The position numbers and the translations under genes are program-made. The notes below the pieces were generated by a model. It had not been told where the DNA came from. It saw only the letters and a list, made by a program, of their open reading frames with translations, and did not search any database. From positions 1 through 64,000 of the forward strand of contig NZ_WWCM01000008.1 in NCBI RefSeq assembly GCF_009857915.1: a DNA stretch of 64,000 nucleotides, given 5' to 3'. Each line of letters starts with the position of its first letter. The first letter of the stretch is position 1. This DNA comes from Duganella qianjiadongensis. GTDB taxonomy: Bacteria; Pseudomonadota; Gammaproteobacteria; Burkholderiales; Burkholderiaceae_D. This document shows positions 25,650 to 33,078 of this stretch, one piece after another.

Positions 25650-26885
25650 TCAGGGCTGCAGACGTTCCCGGGTCCAGCTGCCATCAGCTTGCTTGCAGTA
25701 CACGATACGGTCGTGGAAGCGCGAACGGCGACCCTGCCAGAATTCGATGCGGACGGGGTCGAGACGGTAACCGCCCCAGTGTTCCGGCCGCACGGGCTGA
25801 TCGCCGCTGGCCTCAGCCACAGCGTCGTAGTTCGCTTCCATCTGTGCGCGATTGGCGATAGGTTCGCTCTGTTTCGAGGCGATGGCGCCGATCTGGCTTT
25901 TCACGGGACGGCTGTAGAAATACTTGTCGCTTTCTTCGCGCGAGGTTTTCGTGACCGTGCCTTCGATGCGGACCTGCCGTTCCAGTTCGCTCCAAAAGAA
26001 TAGCAGTGCAGCGTGCGGGGTGGCGCGCAATTGCTGGCCCTTCTGGCTGTCGTAGTTGGTGTACCAGGTGAAACCGCGCTGGTCGTACTGCTTGATCAGC
26101 ACGATGCGCGAACTGGGGCGGCCTTCCGTATCCACCGTGGCCAGACTCATGGCATTCGGTTCATTGACCTTGGCATGCATGGCTTCCTCGAACCATTTGC
26201 CGAACTGGGCAATCGGGTCTGCCAGCACGTCGTCTTCCGTCAGGCTGGCGCGGCCATAGTCGAGGCGGATATCGGCCAGCACCACGCCGTTGGCCACGGT
26301 ATTGCTGACCGGCACCTGATGCTGCTCCGGCACCTGACTTTGCGGCAGCGAGGGTTTGATGCCGCGCCGTGCCTGCATGGCGCTGCCCAGCTGTTCCATC
26401 TGCTCGTGGCTGAACAAGCGCTTGGCCATGGGCGCAATATTGGTTTCTTCCACCGCCATGTGGCTGGTGTAGCGGTCGATGAAGCGCTGCACGGCGGCGC
26501 TATCGAGCTCGGCTGAGTGGCCTTGCGCGATCTGCTCCAGCTGAGTATTCAGCTGCTGCCATTCCCGTTCCATCTGCTGGTGGTCGGCCAGTATGCCGGG
26601 AATGATCTGCTCCAGTTGCACGGCATCGGCATCGCGCGCCGTAGCCTGCAGCATGGGCATCAGGTTTTCTTCTTCGTCCTCGTGGTGCAGGGCGGCGGCG
26701 TGGTTGAAATACTTCTGCACGGCCTGTGCGGCCTTGCGCGCATCACTGTCGGCACCGTGCACAGGCAGGTGGCCCAGCAGCTTCTGCAGGGTTTCCAGCT
26801 GTTTGCGGATACGGTCGTGGCAGTGCTTGAGCACGGCAATAGGCTGGTTGAAATCGGGGGCGGTATCGAACAGATGGTGGTTCAT
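25650..26885 (-). CDS. pdxH: Fusion of a hemerythrin HHE domain with pyridoxamine 5'-phosphate oxidase
   Basis: One uninterrupted 411-codon frame joins two domains. Residues about 12-165 form a hemerythrin-like four-helix bundle with the HHE ligand pattern: His21/His23 in [14 protein letters not shown] at 67-72, His102 in ADHQQM, and His142 with Glu146/147 in SHMAVEET. A polar Gln/Pro-rich linker (about 170-200) leads to a complete PdxH (about 203-411; E. coli PdxH is 218 residues) with [64 protein letters not shown] and the C-terminal RLQP. PdxH oxidises PNP/PMP to pyridoxal phosphate with FMN and O2, releasing H2O2. A diiron O2-binding domain on an O2-using enzyme is unusual and suggests oxygen sensing or supply, which is inference. 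Internal GTG codons exist near residue 201 but lack a ribosome site. Confidence 0.9.
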   Translation of the reverse strand: MNHHLFDTAPDFNQPIAVLKHCHDRIRKQLETLQKLLGHLPVHGADSDARKAAQAVQKYFNHAAALHHEDEEENLMPMLQATARDADAVQLEQIIPGILADHQQMEREWQQLNTQLEQIAQGHSAELDSAAVQRFIDRYTSHMAVEETNIAPMAKRLFSHEQMEQLGSAMQARRGIKPSLPQSQVPEQHQVPVSNTVANGVVLADIRLDYGRASLTEDDVLADPIAQFGKWFEEAMHAKVNEPNAMSLATVDTEGRPSSRIVLIKQYDQRGFTWYTNYDSQKGQQLRATPHAALLFFWSELERQVRIEGTVTKTSREESDKYFYSRPVKSQIGAIASKQSEPIANRAQMEANYDAVAEASGDQPVRPEHWGGYRLDPVRIEFWQGRRSRFHDRIVYCKQADGSWTRERLQP

Positions 26886-26958
26886 GGCTGGCGGCTCTGA
26901 CTAGGTGAGAAAATCATTCTAGAATATTTTTTACGGCGGCGTCCGTTAAAATGGCGGG

Positions 26959-27801
26959 ATGAATGCTGATAACCCTACCTCCTTTGAGGAAATAGATTTC
27001 GACCGCCGCTTCGGCGGCATTGCCCGTCTCTATGGCGCGGCGGCACTGGGGCGCTTCCGTAGCGCCCATGTCTGCGTGGTCGGCACGGGCGGCGTGGGCT
27101 CGTGGGCGGTGGAAGCGCTGGCCCGCAGCGCCATCGGCCAGCTGACTTTAATTGATCTGGATAATGTTGCCGAATCGAACATCAATCGCCAGATCCAGGC
27201 CCTTAGCAGCACCATAGGCAAGGCCAAGATTACCGCACTGGCCGAACGTATCGGCGAGATCAACCCGTTCTGCACGGTGCACCAGATCGAAGAATTCGTC
27301 ACCGTGGAAAACGTGCCGGAGATGCTGGGGCAGGGCCGCTACGACTATGTGATCGACGCCACCGACAGTGTCAAGGACAAGGCTGCCATGATTGCGTGGT
27401 GTCGCCAGCAGCAGATACCCATGGTGATTATCGGCAGTGCCGGCGGCAAGACCGACCCGACCGAAATCGCCATCCGCGATCTGGCGCGCACCGAGCAGGA
27501 GCCCCTGCTGAAAATGGTGCGCAAGACCTTGCGCAACAAATATGGCTACCCGCGTGGCGAAAAGCATAAATTCCATGTCGATGCGGTGTTTTCCATGGAG
27601 CGCATCAGCCTGCCCGAGCAGGCCGAAGCCTGCGCCATCGAGGATGGCGGCGTGACGGGCCTGAACTGCGCCGGTTTCGGCTCGGCCATGGTGGTGACCG
27701 CCACCTTCGGCATGGTGGCGGCCAGTCACGCCCTGCGCCATCTGGCGCAGCAGACGGCACCGGACGAGGCGGCAGCCGCTACCAGCGCGCCAAGCGCCTG
27801 A
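26959..27801 (+). CDS. tcdA: tRNA threonylcarbamoyladenosine dehydratase TcdA (CsdL)
   Basis: TcdA uses ATP to cyclise t6A37 of tRNA to ct6A and is an E1/MoeB-like enzyme. It has 280 residues. The N-terminal FDRRFGGIARLYGAAALGRF is typical. The nucleotide loop VVGTGGVGSWAVEALARS, LIDLDNVAESNINRQIQA with the Arg used in adenylation, and YVIDATDSVKDK follow. A conserved GSAGGKTDPTEIAIRDLART and RKYG-like RNKYGYPRG complete the picture. The C-terminal tail is Ala-rich. It is divergent from the hemerythrin-PdxH gene with 73 bp between the starts, a region with the palindrome ATTCTAGAAT and the -10-like TTAAAATGG. It acts after the Sua5 enzyme found at 14796. Confidence 0.94.
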   Translation: MNADNPTSFEEIDFDRRFGGIARLYGAAALGRFRSAHVCVVGTGGVGSWAVEALARSAIGQLTLIDLDNVAESNINRQIQALSSTIGKAKITALAERIGEINPFCTVHQIEEFVTVENVPEMLGQGRYDYVIDATDSVKDKAAMIAWCRQQQIPMVIIGSAGGKTDPTEIAIRDLARTEQEPLLKMVRKTLRNKYGYPRGEKHKFHVDAVFSMERISLPEQAEACAIEDGGVTGLNCAGFGSAMVVTATFGMVAASHALRHLAQQTAPDEAAAATSAPSA

Positions 27802-27878
27802 AAAAGTGCGCTCATGCTGGCAGTTTTGCTATCATGTGCGCGCCCTGCTAACACTAGATCTGAGAGAGAGACGATACC

Positions 27879-28370
27879 ATGCAGCGTAGTTCCATTTTTG
27901 CGGCCGTGCTGTGCGCACTGGCCACCAGCTTAGCCCAGGCGCAGACGCCTGCCGCTCCGGCCACCCCGGCCGACGTGCCAGCACCGCCTATGGTGGTAGG
28001 CTCGGCTACGCCCGGCCCGGCTGCCGAACAGCTGATCGTGATCGATAACAAAGTGGGTATGGGCCGCGAAGCCACCACCGGCAGCACCGTCTACATGCAC
28101 TACTCGGGCTGGCTGTACCGTCCGCTGGCCAAGCAGATGCACGGCAAGCTGTTCGATTCGTCGGTAGGCCGCGAGCCGCTCGACTTCATCCTCGGCGCCG
28201 GCCGCGTCATCAAGGGCTGGGATCAGGGTATCCAGGGTATGCGCGTGGGCGGCAAGCGCACGCTGATCATCCCCGCCGAGCTGGCTTACGGCTCGCGCGC
28301 TGCACCGGGCGGTAACATTCCGCCCAATTCGGCGCTGATCTTCGACGTCGAACTGGTCGATGTGAAGTAA
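27879..28370 (+). CDS. Exported FKBP-type peptidyl-prolyl cis-trans isomerase
   Basis: This 163-residue protein has a signal peptide (AAVLCALATSLAQAQ), an Ala/Pro linker, and a single FKBP domain from about residue 50. Domain motifs are VYMHYSGWLY, FDSSVGREPLDFILGAGRVI, KGWDQGIQGMRVGGKRTLIIP, ELAYGSRAAPGGNIPPNSALIFDVELVDV. The aromatic pocket residues Tyr, Phe and Trp of active FKBPs are present. It accelerates prolyl isomerisation during folding and is expected in the periplasm. The start is preceded by GAGAGAGACGATACC. It stands alone between tcdA and cysK, with 68 bp to the latter. Confidence 0.93.
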   Translation: MQRSSIFAAVLCALATSLAQAQTPAAPATPADVPAPPMVVGSATPGPAAEQLIVIDNKVGMGREATTGSTVYMHYSGWLYRPLAKQMHGKLFDSSVGREPLDFILGAGRVIKGWDQGIQGMRVGGKRTLIIPAELAYGSRAAPGGNIPPNSALIFDVELVDVK

Positions 28371-28438
28371 GCAGGACGCTACCGGAGCGGGGGCACTCAG
28401 TGTAGACTGGCTGACATCCCCTCACTCTGGAGCTGTCC

Positions 28439-29371
28439 ATGAAAATTGCCAATAACGTTACCGAACTCATAGGCCGTACCCCGCTGGTGCGCCTGAACCG
28501 TCTCAACGCCGGCAGCACAGCCCAGATACTGGCCAAGCTGGAGTTCTTCAATCCGGCCCATAGCGTTAAAGACCGCATCGGTCTGGCCATGATAGAAGCG
28601 GCCGAAGCCGCTGGCCTGATCCGTCCCGACACCATTATTCTGGAACCGACTAGCGGCAACACCGGCATTGCACTGGCCATGGTGTGCGCTGCGCGCGGCT
28701 ACCGCTGCACGCTGGTGATGCCCGAAACCATGAGCCGCGAACGCCGCATGCTGCTGCGTGCCTATGGTGCCGAACTGGTGCTTACGCCCGGCAGCGAGGG
28801 CATGCTGGGCGCTATCGCCAAGGCCGAACAGCTGGCCGCCAGCGATAGCCGTTACCTGATACCCCAGCAGTTCAATAATCCGGCCAATCCGGAAGTGCAC
28901 CGCCGCACCACGGCGGAAGAAATCTGGGCTGACACGGATGGCCGCGTCGACATACTGGTGGCCGGTGTGGGCACGGGCGGTACCATTACCGGTGTGGGCG
29001 AAGTGCTGAAACAGCGCAAGTCCGGCTTCCGCTGCGTGGCGGTAGAACCGGCGGCGTCGCCCATGCTGTCGCAGGGCACCAAGGGACCGCACCCGATACA
29101 GGGCATAGGTGCGGGCTTCGTACCGGCCGTGCTGAATACCGAGGTGTATGACGAAGTGGTGACGGTGCGCAACGAGGATGCGTTCGAAACGGCACAGCAG
29201 GCGGCCCGTCAGGAAGGCTTGCTGGTGGGGATCTCGGCCGGTGCAGCGCTGTGGGCTGCGGTGCAGGTGGCGCGCCGTCCGGAAAACGCCGACAAAATCA
29301 TCGTCACCATCATTCCCTCGTTCGGCGAACGTTATCTGAGCACGCCGCTGTACGCGGGTCTGGCTGACTAA
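28439..29371 (+). CDS. cysK: Cysteine synthase (O-acetylserine sulfhydrylase), CysK/CysM family
   Basis: This PLP enzyme forms cysteine from O-acetylserine and sulfide. It has 310 residues. Motifs are [14 protein letters not shown], the PLP-lysine in [51 protein letters not shown] and [11 protein letters not shown], ending in [12 protein letters not shown]. The [11 protein letters not shown] ending and GIGAGF favour CysK over CysM. I see no CysE C-terminal-peptide evidence either way. An intrinsic terminator at 29406 follows. The neighbours (FKBP, zinc exporter) offer no pathway link. Confidence 0.93.
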   Translation: MKIANNVTELIGRTPLVRLNRLNAGSTAQILAKLEFFNPAHSVKDRIGLAMIEAAEAAGLIRPDTIILEPTSGNTGIALAMVCAARGYRCTLVMPETMSRERRMLLRAYGAELVLTPGSEGMLGAIAKAEQLAASDSRYLIPQQFNNPANPEVHRRTTAEEIWADTDGRVDILVAGVGTGGTITGVGEVLKQRKSGFRCVAVEPAASPMLSQGTKGPHPIQGIGAGFVPAVLNTEVYDEVVTVRNEDAFETAQQAARQEGLLVGISAGAALWAAVQVARRPENADKIIVTIIPSFGERYLSTPLYAGLAD

Positions 29372-29405
29372 GCGGCATACGCTTCTGCCTGCCAAAGGTA
29401 GAAAC

Positions 29406-29442
29406 ACAGCGGCCCCGGCGTTTGTTGCGCCGGGGCCGCTGT
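29406..29442. terminator. Long GC-rich hairpin between cysK and the zinc exporter gene
   Basis: ACAGCGGCCCCGGCG (29406-29420) pairs perfectly with CGCCGGGGCCGCTGT (29428-29442) around TTTGTTG. A 15-bp stem between two convergent genes can act as a two-way stop or RNA 3' end, although neither side has a long T-run. Confidence 0.7.
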
Positions 29443-29460
29443 CGTTTGCGGAGTGCCGTG

Positions 29461-30516
29461 CTAGTGTGCCGGCGTCTGCAGGCTGCAGCTTGCGCTGCCG
29501 TCGCCTAGCCGTACTTGCAGCGTGCTGTGGTGGATCGAATATTCCTCGCGCAGCTGGCGGCTGATAGCGTCGAGCGCGGCGTCGCCCGGATGGCCTTGCG
29601 GCGTTATCAGCTGTACCGTCAGCGCCGTTTCCGTGGTGCTCATGGCCCAGATATGCAGGTCCTGCACGGCGCTCACACCCGGCTGAGTTGTGAGGAAGGC
29701 TGCGATTTCCTCGCCTTCGATATGGTCGGGCACGGCGGCCAGCACCATGCGCAGCGACTGTTTCAGCAGCGACCATGTGCTGTACACGATAAAGCCTACG
29801 ATCAGCATACTGACGACAGGGTCGAGCCAGTTCCAGCCCGTGTACATCACGATTACACCGGCTACCAGCACGCCCAGCGAAATGGCAGCGTCGGCTGCCA
29901 TGTGCAGGTAGGCACCGCGGATATTCACGTCGTCTTTGCTGCCGGACATGAACAGCCAGGCCGAGAAGCCATTGATCAGGATGCCCACGCCAGCCACCAG
30001 CGAGACCGTCAGGCCACCGACCGGATCGGGGTGGATCAGCTGCTGCACGGCTTCCCATGCAATGCCGCCGCAGGCTGCCATCAGCAGCATGGCATTGAAT
30101 AGGGCGGCCAGCATGGAAGTGCTGCGCAGGCCGTAGGTGTAGCGGCCGTTCGGCAGGCGCTTGGCGAGGATGGCGGCACCCCATGCCAGCATCAGGCCCA
30201 GCACGTCGGACAGGTTGTGGCCGGCATCGGCCATCAGTGCCGTGGAGTTGGCAAGGAAACCGTAGCCGAATTCGATCGCGACAAATACCGTGTTGAGCAC
30301 GATGGCGATGGCAAAAGCGCGGCCCATGGTGTTGGGATCGCCATGATGGTGGTGGTGACCGTGTCCGTGGTCATGGCCGTGACCATGGCTGTGGCCGTGG
30401 CTGCAGGACTTGCTGCCGTGGGCGTGGGAGGATTTGTTGTCGTGCTGGTGATCATGCTCATGTTTGTGTTCATGGTCATGATCGTGGTCGTGCTGGTGAT
30501 CGTGGTGATGGCTCAT
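29461..30516 (-). CDS. czcD: Cation diffusion facilitator zinc exporter (CzcD/ZitB type)
   Basis: This 351-residue secondary exporter uses the proton gradient to remove Zn2+ (possibly also Cd2+ or Co2+). About the first 60 residues are an extreme His/Asp-rich metal-binding tail with more than 25 histidines, including HGHDHGHGHHHHHG. Six transmembrane helices follow, with the site-A motifs in ALMADAGHNLSDVLGL and YLHMAADAAISLGVL (His-x3-Asp pairs typical of Zn exporters). The C-terminal domain with DLHIWAMSTTETALTVQL closes the protein. Its ATG overlaps the end of the upstream ArsR/SmtB gene by 4 bp, so the two form an operon under zinc-sensor control. Confidence 0.95.
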   Translation of the reverse strand: MSHHHDHQHDHDHDHEHKHEHDHQHDNKSSHAHGSKSCSHGHSHGHGHDHGHGHHHHHGDPNTMGRAFAIAIVLNTVFVAIEFGYGFLANSTALMADAGHNLSDVLGLMLAWGAAILAKRLPNGRYTYGLRSTSMLAALFNAMLLMAACGGIAWEAVQQLIHPDPVGGLTVSLVAGVGILINGFSAWLFMSGSKDDVNIRGAYLHMAADAAISLGVLVAGVIVMYTGWNWLDPVVSMLIVGFIVYSTWSLLKQSLRMVLAAVPDHIEGEEIAAFLTTQPGVSAVQDLHIWAMSTTETALTVQLITPQGHPGDAALDAISRQLREEYSIHHSTLQVRLGDGSASCSLQTPAH

Positions 30517-30839
30517 GCCTCGCTCCCGTTTGCTGGTTCGGCGATATGTTCCAGCATATCGTTGAGGACACCGCTGATATGGGCATCAGCGGCGGAATAG
30601 AATACCTGCTTGCCCTGCCGTTCGGATTTGACGATGCGGGCAGCGCGCAGCAGGCGCAGATGGTGGCTGACTAGCGAACTGCTCAGTTCCAGCGTGCTGG
30701 CGATACTGCTGACGGCAACGGGCGCCTCCAGGCAGGCCAGCACGATGCGCAGGCGGGTAGGATCGCCGAGCAGATGGAACAGGTCGGCCAGTTGGGCGAT
30801 GGCAGGATCGCAAACGGTGACGTCGTGATGGCAGCTCAT
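30513..30839 (-). CDS. ArsR/SmtB family zinc-sensing repressor
   Basis: This is a 108-residue winged-helix metalloregulator. The ATG at 30839 is preferred over 30866, which lies inside the operator; neither has a clear ribosome site. The DNA-binding helix is SSIASTLELSSSLVSHHLRLLR. The alpha-5 metal motif is D-A-H with His and Glu at offsets +13 and +16 (Asp85, His87, His98, Glu101), the same spacing as SmtB Asp104/His106/His117/Glu120, so zinc sensing is likely. An N-terminal Cys/His cluster (CHHDVTVC) could form an additional alpha-3N-type site. The gene overlaps the zinc exporter gene by 4 bp and a 12-6-12 inverted repeat lies just upstream. In the apo state it should repress; with Zn2+ the operon opens. 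Confidence 0.92.
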   Translation of the reverse strand: MSCHHDVTVCDPAIAQLADLFHLLGDPTRLRIVLACLEAPVAVSSIASTLELSSSLVSHHLRLLRAARIVKSERQGKQVFYSAADAHISGVLNDMLEHIAEPANGSEA

Positions 30840-30843
30840 AATA

Positions 30844-30873
30844 CTAACATTTGAATAGGTGTTCATATGTTAG
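30844..30873. promoter_or_regulatory. SmtB/ArsR-type operator, 12-6-12 inverted repeat
   Basis: CTAACATTTGAA (30844-30855) and TTCATATGTTAG (30862-30873) are inverted repeats with one mismatch, around a six-base centre. Inward-facing TGAA and TTCA are found in SmtB/CzrA operators. The site overlaps the start of the minus-strand arsR-exporter transcript. Confidence 0.75.
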
Positions 30874-30876
30874 CAT

Positions 30877-30905
30877 AAAAAAGATGCAGCCGCGAGGGCT
30901 GCATC
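30877..30905 (-). terminator. Intrinsic terminator of the StbC/StbB-like pair
   Basis: On the minus strand GATGCAGCC and GGCTGCATC form a 9-bp perfect stem with a five-base loop, followed by six T. It lies 30 bp past the stop at 30935 and just upstream of the ArsR operator, insulating the two transcripts. Confidence 0.85.
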
Positions 30906-30934
30906 CATGTCCGAGTCTTGCGGCGGCGGAGTGG

Positions 30935-31522
30935 CTATTTAGTCAGTTCTGCCTGCAACTGGGCGCGGGTTTTCGGATCGAGCTTGAGCATGGCCTTGTC
31001 CAGCTTGTCGGCACGGTCCAGTGCCAGCAACTGTGCAGGCGTGAGCTCTTTGGCCTGCTGCACGACGGGGGCGGGCGGCGCCACCGGCTTGAAAAACAGC
31101 GCCTGTCCGGCCAGTACCAGCAGGGCACTGAGCACGGCGACGCCGGCAGCCGCTGCCAGCAGGCGCTTTTCGCGCCCATCGAAGGCAGGCGTTGCGGAGT
31201 TGGCCGGCGCCGCAGTAGCAGCGGGCGCGGCACTGGCAGATGTGGCGGCCGGATTGGCCGCCTCCTGTTCCAGCGCTTCATTGGTGGCATCGAGCACCGC
31301 GCCCTTGCGCCGCGCCGCCGGCGTGTCGGCCGCCAGACCACCGGCGGCACGGGCATGCCGCACCAGTTCGCGCGACGTACTATCCATCAGCGCCACGTGG
31401 CGCTGCACGGCGTCTTCGAGTACGGCTTCGTTGAGGGCCACCAGCGCGAACACAGGATCATCGATATCGATCTTGACGCCGGTTTTTTCAAATACCAGAG
31501 TGCGCAGCTTGTGCTGATCCAT
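30935..31522 (-). CDS. StbC/TraM-like plasmid-type protein with one membrane helix
   Basis: This 195-residue protein begins MDQHKLRTLVFEKTGVKIDI followed by DDPVFALVALNEAVLED, which resembles the short partners (StbC or TraM-like) encoded after the ParA-like StbB/TraL ATPase on conjugative plasmids. An Ala/Pro linker leads to one strongly hydrophobic helix (LLAAAAGVAVLSALLVLAGQALFF), then an acidic tail. The start is 7 bp after the stop of the ATPase gene, so the two are cotranscribed; a terminator follows at 30877. In plasmids this protein works with StbB in transfer or DNA positioning. Here no conjugation or replication genes are in view, so a chromosomal role is unknown. The identification is by pattern memory and moderate. 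Confidence 0.6.
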   Translation of the reverse strand: MDQHKLRTLVFEKTGVKIDIDDPVFALVALNEAVLEDAVQRHVALMDSTSRELVRHARAAGGLAADTPAARRKGAVLDATNEALEQEAANPAATSASAAPAATAAPANSATPAFDGREKRLLAAAAGVAVLSALLVLAGQALFFKPVAPPAPVVQQAKELTPAQLLALDRADKLDKAMLKLDPKTRAQLQAELTK

Positions 31523-31528
31523 AGTGGC

Positions 31529-32257
31529 TTACCACTCCACTTTGTCGAGTTGTTCGAACAGGTCGCGGAACACCACTTTGATGCGCTGCTTCTCCATCAG
31601 GTTGAACTTGTCGCTTTGCTTGACTTCTTCCGCCGTCAGGCGGGCCGTATTCATTTTCTTGATATCGGCGCCGAAGGTATCGGCATTGCGCGCCGTCAGC
31701 ACCACGCGGCCTTTGACGCGCGAGGAATTGTCGGCATAGGTCTGCGATTCGGTGAACTGTTTGCCGGCCGCCGATTGCAGCAGGCCGAAGTGTTCGTTTT
31801 CCCACAGCACCAGCGGTACTTTGGTCGATTTGGCGGTGGAGACAAAGCCCATGGCCGTGTCGTGCAGGGTGTCGCCGCCGCCGACGATGGTGTGGATGTA
31901 GACCTTGCGGCCCGATTCTTCCAGCAGGGAGAAGCAGTCGTTTTCGATCAGGTAGCCCATCAGCGGCGAGAAGGTGTTGGCGCCGTTGTCGATCACGCAG
32001 TTGCCTTCTTCTTCGAGGATGTCGATCATCAGCGCATCGAAGCGTTTCGGGTCTATGGTGCGGCTGTCCGTCATCACCGGCACATGCTTGACGTTCATCG
32101 CCTTGTAGCGCGAGAAGGTGGCGTTTTCCTGGTCCGTGTCATAGCAGCGTAAAGGCGTTTCATCTTTGCTGGCAACCCATTGTGCAAGGATGGTGGACAC
32201 CAGCGTTTTGCCGATGCCGCCTTTGCCCTGAAGGATGAAATGTACCGTGTTTTGCAT
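31529..32257 (-). CDS. StbB/TraL-like ParA-superfamily ATPase
   Basis: The start at 32257 is chosen because CAGGAGT lies at the right distance; an upstream in-frame ATG at 32311 lacks one. It encodes 242 residues. The N-terminal HFILQGKGGIGKTLVSTILA is a deviant Walker A of the ParA/MinD type, typical of plasmid StbB and conjugation protein TraL. CYDTDQENATF is the Walker A' region. Further conserved stretches are DALMIDILEEEGNCVIDNGA and IHTIVGGGDTLHDTAMGF. Such ATPases help position or transfer plasmids. Together with the StbC-like gene it forms a two-gene unit with its own terminator and no plasmid genes around, thus an orphan or domesticated pair. Composition is similar to the neighbours, which argues for long residence. 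Confidence 0.75.
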   Translation of the reverse strand: MQNTVHFILQGKGGIGKTLVSTILAQWVASKDETPLRCYDTDQENATFSRYKAMNVKHVPVMTDSRTIDPKRFDALMIDILEEEGNCVIDNGANTFSPLMGYLIENDCFSLLEESGRKVYIHTIVGGGDTLHDTAMGFVSTAKSTKVPLVLWENEHFGLLQSAAGKQFTESQTYADNSSRVKGRVVLTARNADTFGADIKKMNTARLTAEEVKQSDKFNLMEKQRIKVVFRDLFEQLDKVEW

Positions 32258-32329
32258 CGAAATTACTCCTGATTCATTTGGAAACCCGCGCAAGGACGCG
32301 CCCGAATGCAACGAGAGTAGTGGTTTTGA

Positions 32330-32357
32330 CGCGCGCTGGCAACCGCCAGCACGCGCG
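32330..32357. terminator. Hairpin between pncC and the StbB-like gene
   Basis: CGCGCGCTGGC and GCCAGCACGCGCG pair through a long GC stem with one bulged A and loop AACC. It is 20 bp beyond the pncC stop on the minus strand. No T-run follows, so termination may need Rho. Confidence 0.5.
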
Positions 32358-32377
32358 GGATGGTGTTACTTTGTCGT

Positions 32378-32872
32378 TTAGGCAATGAAGCGCAGCAAAC
32401 CCTGTAGCGCGTGGATCACGGTCTGGGTACGCACGGACTGGCGGTCGCCGGTAAACACCAGCCGTTCCGTGTGCACCTGATCGCCGCGCGCCCAGCCGAA
32501 GCAGATGGTGCCGACAGGCTTGCCCGGCACGGCGCCGGTAGGGCCGGCGATGCCGGTGGTCGATAAGGCCACATGGGCATTGCTATTGCCCAGTGCGCCC
32601 GTGGCCATGGCCGCCGCCACTTCTTCCGACACGCTGCCCAGCTGGGCAATCAGGGCGGCGGACACATCGAGCATTTCCGTCTTCGACGCGTTGGAGTAGG
32701 TGATGAAGCCGCAGTCGAACCAGGCGGTGGAACCGGCAATTTCCGTGATGGCCTGGGCCACGCCGCCGCCGGTACAGGATTCCGCCGTGGCCAGCAGCAG
32801 GCCACGTGCCTGCAGGGCCTGTCCCACCTGGGTGGCAAGGTCTAGGATGAGTTCGCAATTATTCGGGTGCAT
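32378..32872 (-). CDS. pncC: Nicotinamide-nucleotide amidohydrolase, CinA C-terminal family
   Basis: This 164-residue stand-alone CinA_C domain protein deamidates nicotinamide mononucleotide to nicotinate mononucleotide in NAD recycling. Family sequence is LLATAESCTGGGVAQAIT with the nucleophilic Ser, GGFI-like DCGFITYSNASKTEMLDV, SEEVAAAMATGAL, ALSTTGIAGPTGAVPGKPVGTICFGWA, then a final HALQGLL. The start is at 32872, preceded by GGAGACCGCC. The name is by homology; enzymatic proof exists for a few members only. It could be cotranscribed with thiL in related genomes, but here the neighbours are different. Confidence 0.93.
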   Translation of the reverse strand: MHPNNCELILDLATQVGQALQARGLLLATAESCTGGGVAQAITEIAGSTAWFDCGFITYSNASKTEMLDVSAALIAQLGSVSEEVAAAMATGALGNSNAHVALSTTGIAGPTGAVPGKPVGTICFGWARGDQVHTERLVFTGDRQSVRTQTVIHALQGLLRFIA

Positions 32873-33078
32873 GGCGGTCTCCTTCGCGCGGTGTTTAGGA
32901 TCACTGTAACATGGCCTTTACGCCGCTTGCCAGTGATGCACCTGCCGTTTGCCTGAAGCGCAACATTTATTTTCAACATCTGCGATTGGCGTGCGACACG
33001 GATTGATCAAGGTGATAATATTGCCAATTAAACTCGCAGCCACGCAGCGGTGAACCGGTACGCCAACTTGGAGGTGCC

